Source: Daucus carota subsp. sativus (lineage: Eukaryota > Streptophyta > Magnoliopsida > Apiales > Apiaceae). From it: DNA of 64,000 nucleotides. The notes under the pieces are model-generated. The model did not search any database. It was not told the origin of the DNA and worked only from the letters and a program-made list of their open reading frames with translations. Positions 59,518 through 64,000 of this stretch are shown here, piece by piece. The position numbers and the translations under genes were made by a program. The DNA lies in contig NC_030383.2 of NCBI RefSeq assembly GCF_001625215.2, forward strand, positions 42,776,380 through 42,840,379, written 5' to 3'. Numbering within the stretch: position 1 is the first letter of the stretch; the number at the start of each line of letters is the position of its first letter.

Positions 59518-60391
59518 GTGAGTGCGCTCTTTCTTCGCTCTTTTACTGCTTTTACTTTGAATGGATGCCATGCTTCTACTCGCGAGTTTTGTACAAGTGT
59601 TCTTCGTGGTTTTGATCTTTTAACTTCCCGTATTTCGACTTGCCATGCTTCGATTTGCAATGTCTCATGGGCTTCTTTTGTGGTTTGCTGTTTGTATTTT
59701 GTCTTGGGGTTTTGATCTTCGGAAATCCGTATTTTGATTTGAAGTTTTGGTTGAATGATCTTGCGTGTGTATGTATGTATATTTGTATATGGCGAGGGTT
59801 TTTGGTTTGATCTTGAATTGGATTTGAAAATGTGTTAGAAACTGTTTACGGCTCTTGGGCTTCTCGGGTTTTGAACTGAACCAGGGTAGGGTGATTGTGC
59901 CCGGGTTGGGTAGCTTTAGGGTGCTTTGTTTTGTACTTGGGAAAACTTTTTGTGCTGTAGTATGTATATAGGACCCGAGTGTCTTTTTAGTATATGGTAC
60001 TCTTCTCCCCACGTAGATTTGACATAAGAGAGGGGCCGGGTAGTTTTGTAGAGTATGGTGTATGCGTTTTCATGGTGGACCCGGGTAGATGTAGTCATGC
60101 TCTGGCAGTTTCTTAGCTTGTGAGGATTGTACGCCGTTGTGGTATATGTTGGACCCGGGTAGCTTTTTAGTACATAGTATTTTTCTCTGTAGGTTTGAAG
60201 AGTGGATCCGGGTAGGTATGTATTAGTTTAGGGGAACCCGGGTGTTCTCTCGTTGTACTTGGTTGTTTTCTTTCCCTTTGGTACGCTTTTCACATAGAAT
60301 TAGGATGGGATCCGGACCTAAATAAAATTTATAACAACTTCTGTGAATTCTTTCTTTAAAATTGACCCGGATTGCTCTTTTATCTAGGTCC

Positions 60392-61405
60392 ATGGTCCGG
60401 ATCCCTAGACGGCCTAGGAGAAATATCGTTGCCTATACTGGTGTCCCCAGGGAAGGTTCCAGTGATACGGATACAGACGAAGTTCAGACCCTTGCTTATC
60501 GAGCCCGGGTGAAGATGGCCGAGAGGGAAGTTGCGGAGTCCGGTGTGGTATCCGCCCACCAAGATGTGGTAATCACGTCCGGTAAGCAAGTAATAATGAC
60601 TCCGGATGGGATATGGGGGGACTCCAAGTCCTATTTTATCACCAAGGGTCCTCTGGTGGAGGAAAAAAGTTTCTACGCCAATATGTCCGGCTTTTATAGG
60701 CTTAAGCATCCCAACGGGAGGTTGGGACCTTATAATAAAGAAGAATTTGATGAGAGATTCCGGAAGCTGTCTGGGATCCGGGCTCCATACCCGGTGAGGA
60801 ATCATATTAAGGAGATGTCTCCGGAAGCGGCTGACCGGATGATCCGGACAACTTTCCAACTGCCTCCAGAGATCGAGTGGAGGTGGCCCGAGCCCGGGGA
60901 GAAGATATATCACCGACTTGCTGATGGTTTTGTCCCGGTGTGGATGGAGCACCTCCGGTCTGGGTGGAACCCGAGGTGGCATGTTTTCTTTAAACATTTG
61001 TGTAAGTATGAATGGAAGGTTTCCCCGATGCAGTTGACCCCGAATGCGGTGAAGTGGATGACTTGGTTTCTATGGGCGTGCAACAAGAAGAATTATTACC
61101 CGACTCTGAAGCTGTTCCACATGCTGTTTCAGTTTAAGAAGTCCGGGGTGAAGCCTCTGTATGAATTGCGCTTCCGTTCAAAGGAATGTGGCTTGGGCTC
61201 CAGGTTCGTAAGCCCGGTTATTCATCAGAGTTCTTTGAAGGGTTGGAACGGTGAGGTTATCATGTTAAAGGGTCTGGATCTGGCCTTTATGCCATACATA
61301 GAGACCGATGACAAGAAGGTGAGGACGGATTTTGGCGCGCCTGGAGCGGCTGGGGAGTTCCGGACTCAGTTGGTCGAGTTCTGCAATTGTCTTGGGTTTT
61401 GTTAG
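60392..61405 (+). CDS. Putative antisense ORF of a Tat-like Gypsy element (Transposase_28-like), 3' truncated
   Basis: From ATG 60392, four bases after a predicted acceptor, an open frame of 337 codons ends at a TAG inside the Copia LTR. The native gene is therefore cut at 61399. The first 40 residues are basic then acidic (RIPRRPRR, DTDTDE). Residues about 178-255 form a Trp/Phe-rich block (GFVPVWMEHLRSGWNPRW; AVKWMTWFLWACNKKNYYPT) that resembles the domain called putative gypsy-type transposon (PF04195). Orientation is opposite to the adjacent LTR and polypurine tract. Tat-lineage Gypsy elements are known to carry antisense ORFs between pol and the 3' LTR, and the position fits. GC content is far above the surroundings and the frame is clean, so the insertion is young. 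Function unknown. Confidence 0.65.
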   Translation: MVRIPRRPRRNIVAYTGVPREGSSDTDTDEVQTLAYRARVKMAEREVAESGVVSAHQDVVITSGKQVIMTPDGIWGDSKSYFITKGPLVEEKSFYANMSGFYRLKHPNGRLGPYNKEEFDERFRKLSGIRAPYPVRNHIKEMSPEAADRMIRTTFQLPPEIEWRWPEPGEKIYHRLADGFVPVWMEHLRSGWNPRWHVFFKHLCKYEWKVSPMQLTPNAVKWMTWFLWACNKKNYYPTLKLFHMLFQFKKSGVKPLYELRFRSKECGLGSRFVSPVIHQSSLKGWNGEVIMLKGLDLAFMPYIETDDKKVRTDFGAPGAAGEFRTQLVEFCNCLGFC

Positions 61406-62385
61406 GAATCAATAATTTTTGATGATAACATAAACATTTTGTAACATGTCTTACTTAGAATCTTTATTAAATTTCAGTTGTAATTGTTATATTTCTTATC
61501 TTTGGGAATTATCAACGGATGGGTAGAATAAGATGGCTAATTGTAAATATCCAATGCCATGTAATTTTATCTAATTGAAGGATATTCAACTGATGAGATG
61601 TAACTATTCAACTGATGAAGACTGGATGATGTTTCAACTGATGAAAATCAAGCATTCAACTGAAGACAAAGTATTCAACTGATGATGTTGAGGAATTCAA
61701 CTGATGAGACTGGAACAGCATTCAACTGATGAAGTTTGTAATTCATTCAACTGATGAGCCCAGCACATCATTCAACTGATGAAGTCAAGAGCAGTTGAAA
61801 GTAACCAGAACTCTCAACTGATGAAGCAAAGAGCAGTTGAAAGTGACTAGAGCTTAAGTCTGACAAATCACATGGATCGAATTACACTAAAATAGACATG
61901 GAAGCCTAATTAGGAAAATAAAGAAGAAGCAGAAACATACTTATCTCATGCAGTGCAATCTGGATCAAATCAAGATGATGGTCAAAGATGAAGACATCTC
62001 AGAAAGCATGCATAAGACAAAGTTGTGCAGCATTGTTTTTAGATTAGAGTGCATTTTGTAATCTAGCTAAAAGCTTTGTAAAACTTGGAGTATATAACCA
62101 AGTTAGAAGCATCAGTTGAACTTGTTCAAATTACTTGAGAGAAAAATCTGAAAGTTAGAACTTGTTTGAGTGATGAACCAGCAGCTGTGCGAATTGTAAT
62201 CAATCCACAGATTCTTCTATATAAAATCTCACGGGTGGATCATTCAATCCACCCGTATTTTTAAATACTTGGTGTTTCCTGTTTTACTATGATTAAGTGT
62301 ACTGTTCCTTGAATCTTTTAATTTGTAAAAGATTGTATTCAACCCCCCCTTCTACAATCTTTCTTATAGTTGGTGTAAAATAACA
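61400..62385 (+). repeat. 5' LTR of a second Copia element
   Basis: It starts TGTTAGGAATC and ends AAAATAACA, two bases before a primer site. GTATATAACC near 62090 is a likely TATA box. The flanking pentamer on the left is GGTTT; the right partner is outside the window. Confidence 0.88.
61580..61850 (+). repeat. TTCAACTGATGA array in the LTR U3
   Basis: About ten copies of TTCAACTGATGA (two with one or two changes) spaced 20-30 bases apart, followed by two copies of AGAGCAGTTGAAAGT. The array precedes the LTR TATA box by about 240 bases. Confidence 0.9.
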
Positions 62386-62387
62386 AT

Positions 62388-62400
62388 TGGTATCAGAGCG
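62388..62400 (+). other. Primer-binding site of the second Copia element
   Basis: TGGTATCAGAGCG matches the complement of the tRNA-iMet 3' end. Confidence 0.9.
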
Positions 62401-62445
62401 AGGTTGCCAACAAACAGGGAAAAAGATCAACACTGCTAAAGAAAG

Positions 62446-64000
62446 ATGGGAAAGAAGGATGCTGGAGTGAAGATTCCTGTTCTTGACAAAGACAACTATT
62501 TTCACTGGAAAGTGAGAATGCATCTGCATCTGTTGTCCATTGATGAAAGCTATGTGAACTGCATTGAAAAAGGACCTCATGTCCCCATGAAGGTCTGCAC
62601 CAGTATGGGAGCTGATGGTGAAGACATGGCAGGTAAGATGATTCCAAAACCTATCCATGAGTATTCTCAAGAAGATACTGAAGAAGTGCACAAGGACAAG
62701 AAAACCATGCCTTCTGTTCAATGGTTTGGATCAAGAAATGATTGATAGTGTTATAAGCTGCACAAGTGCCAAAGAAGTTTGGGACACCATCAGGACCATC
62801 TGTGAAGGGAATGAGCAAGTAAGAGAGAACAAAATGCAGCTTATATGAGTCATTCCATTTCAAGGCTGGTGAAAGTTTGAGTGATACATTTAACAGATTT
62901 CAAAAACTGTTAAATGGTCTAAAACTCTTTGGAAGAGTATATCAAGTTAAGGATTCAAATTTGAAATTCTTAAGAGCTCTTCCCAAAGAATGGAAACCCA
63001 TGACAGTCTCTCTCAGAAATACACAAGAATTTAAAGACTATACTCTAGAGTGACTGTATGGAACCTTAAAGACTTATGAGCTTGAAATGGAGCAAGATGA
63101 AGAGATTGAGAAAAGCCAAAAGAAAGGGCATTCATCTGTGGCTCTAGTTGCATCTCTAGAGGATACTGTCAAGGACAAGGGAAAGTCTCAAGTTGAAGAA
63201 ACTGAGAAGTTGGTCAAAGAAGAGAGCTCAGAGTCAAGCAAAGGAAAGAGAAAAGAGAAAGATGGAGCTGATTCTGGTGAAGAAAGTGATGGAATTGATG
63301 AACATCTAGCCTTCCTATCAAGGAGATTCTCCAAACTGAAATTCAAAAAGAATTTCAATTCTGCAAAATCATTCAAAGGCAATCAAAAGTCTGACAGAAG
63401 CATGGTTGACAGATCAAAATTCAAGTGCTTCAATTGTGGGAATGCAGGTCACTTTGCAAATGAGTGCAGAAAGCCTAAAGTTGAGAAGAAGTCAAGTGAA
63501 AATATTGACTACAAAAAGAAATACTATGAACTTCTCAAACAAAAGGAAAGAGCATTCATCACAAAGGATGATTGGGCAGCTGGAGATGATTCTGATGAAG
63601 AGGAGGAGTTTGTCAATCTAGCTCTAATGGCCAACTCCACAGATCAAGAAGAAAACATTGGAAGCAGTAGTCAGGTATTCACTACAAACCTAGTTGAGTT
63701 AACTAAAGATGAATGCAATGCTACCATTAATGAAATGTCTACAGAATTGTATCATTTGCATGTTTCTTTAAAATCTCTCACTAAGGAAAACAGTAGAATT
63801 AAGGAAGCTAACACCTTTCTTAGTGATAGGAACAGTGCCTTAGAAGCTCAATTTATTGAGTTTGAGAAACTGAAAATTGAGTGTCAGACAGCCAAGGATG
63901 ATCTCTTGGTTGTTCTGAAAAGAGAAGAGATCATAAGAAAGCAGCTTGATAAGGAACAAGAGATTATTGCCAAATGGAAATCTGGAAGAGATGCTTCCAC
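62446..64000 (+). pseudogene. Copia gag, degenerate, running off the window
   Basis: ATG 62446 opens MGKKDAGVKIPVLDKDNYFH, the typical N-terminus of Copia gag (UBN2 family). The frame shifts near 62640-62690 (continuing as CLLFNGLDQEMIDSVISCTS), shifts again near 62845, and a TGA at about 63051-63053 replaces an expected codon before LYGTLKTYELEMEQ. A perfect CCHC knuckle (CFNCGNAGHFANEC) is at about 63427-63468. A Glu/Lys-rich coiled-coil region (LHVSLKSLTKENSRIKEANT) runs to the end of the window. The rest of gag and pol must follow outside. Long open stretches after the stop suggest moderate age. Confidence 0.85.

Noticed and set aside
59124..59660. Minus-strand 178-residue ORF
   Set aside because: It overlaps the TATA box and leader of the plus-strand gene and has a low-complexity Arg/Lys composition with no recognisable domain.
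61580..61850. CRISPR-like array
   Set aside because: Plant nuclear DNA; the repeats are 12 bases with irregular 20-30 base spacing inside an LTR.
31207..62385. Pairing the 31 kb LTR with the 61 kb LTR as one retrotransposon
   Set aside because: The LTRs differ in sequence and length; the 31 kb LTR pairs with 12544-12935.

Overview
This is a piece of a nuclear genome from a flowering plant, very probably a eudicot. It is AT-rich, its genes have introns, transposons are dense, and its defining genes are subgroup-6 (anthocyanin-type) R2R3-MYBs carrying the dicot ANDV motif. An Apiaceae (carrot-like) origin would fit such a MYB cluster, but that is inference and was not tested.

Layout. 1-8 kb: a fragment of an unrecognised coiled-coil gene, then an apparently intact eight-exon RPA1-like gene ending about 490 bp before a Helitron 3' terminus. 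8-11 kb: three terminal-inverted-repeat MITEs, then an intronless calmodulin-like gene (CML23/24 type). 12.5-31.5 kb: one decayed Copia retrotransposon split by a 14.8 kb CACTA transposon. That CACTA in turn carries a second 5 kb CACTA, a Tourist-like MITE and a 1.1 kb Helitron, and the Helitron itself contains a hAT MITE. Several target-site duplications allow the nesting order to be read directly. 32-33 kb: a tRNA-derived SINE sitting inside a MITE, and a tRNA-Lys(UUU) gene.

33.7-58.2 kb: a minus-strand cluster of subgroup-6 R2R3-MYB genes. An approximately 8-9 kb unit, made of one complete three-exon MYB and one two-exon MYB lacking exon 3, is duplicated in tandem. A third, more diverged complete MYB lies upstream, and two exon-1 relics show the array was once larger. 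All complete and two-exon copies use a GC-AG second intron. The two units differ by clean insertions (a 297 bp LTR-flanked mini-element, MITEs) and by a small deletion that removes the original start codon of one gene.

58.2-64 kb: the outermost MYB relic is cut by a minus-strand LTR retrotransposon. Its internal region carries an opposite-strand gene with its own TATA box and leader intron, resembling the antisense ORFs of Tat-lineage Gypsy elements. That gene is truncated by a second Copia element whose 5' LTR and degenerate gag run off the window.

Functionally, the only likely working host genes are the CML, the tRNA-Lys and the three complete MYBs. The MYBs would act as bHLH-partnered transcriptional activators of flavonoid or anthocyanin genes. 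The RPA-like gene is probably transposon-borne.
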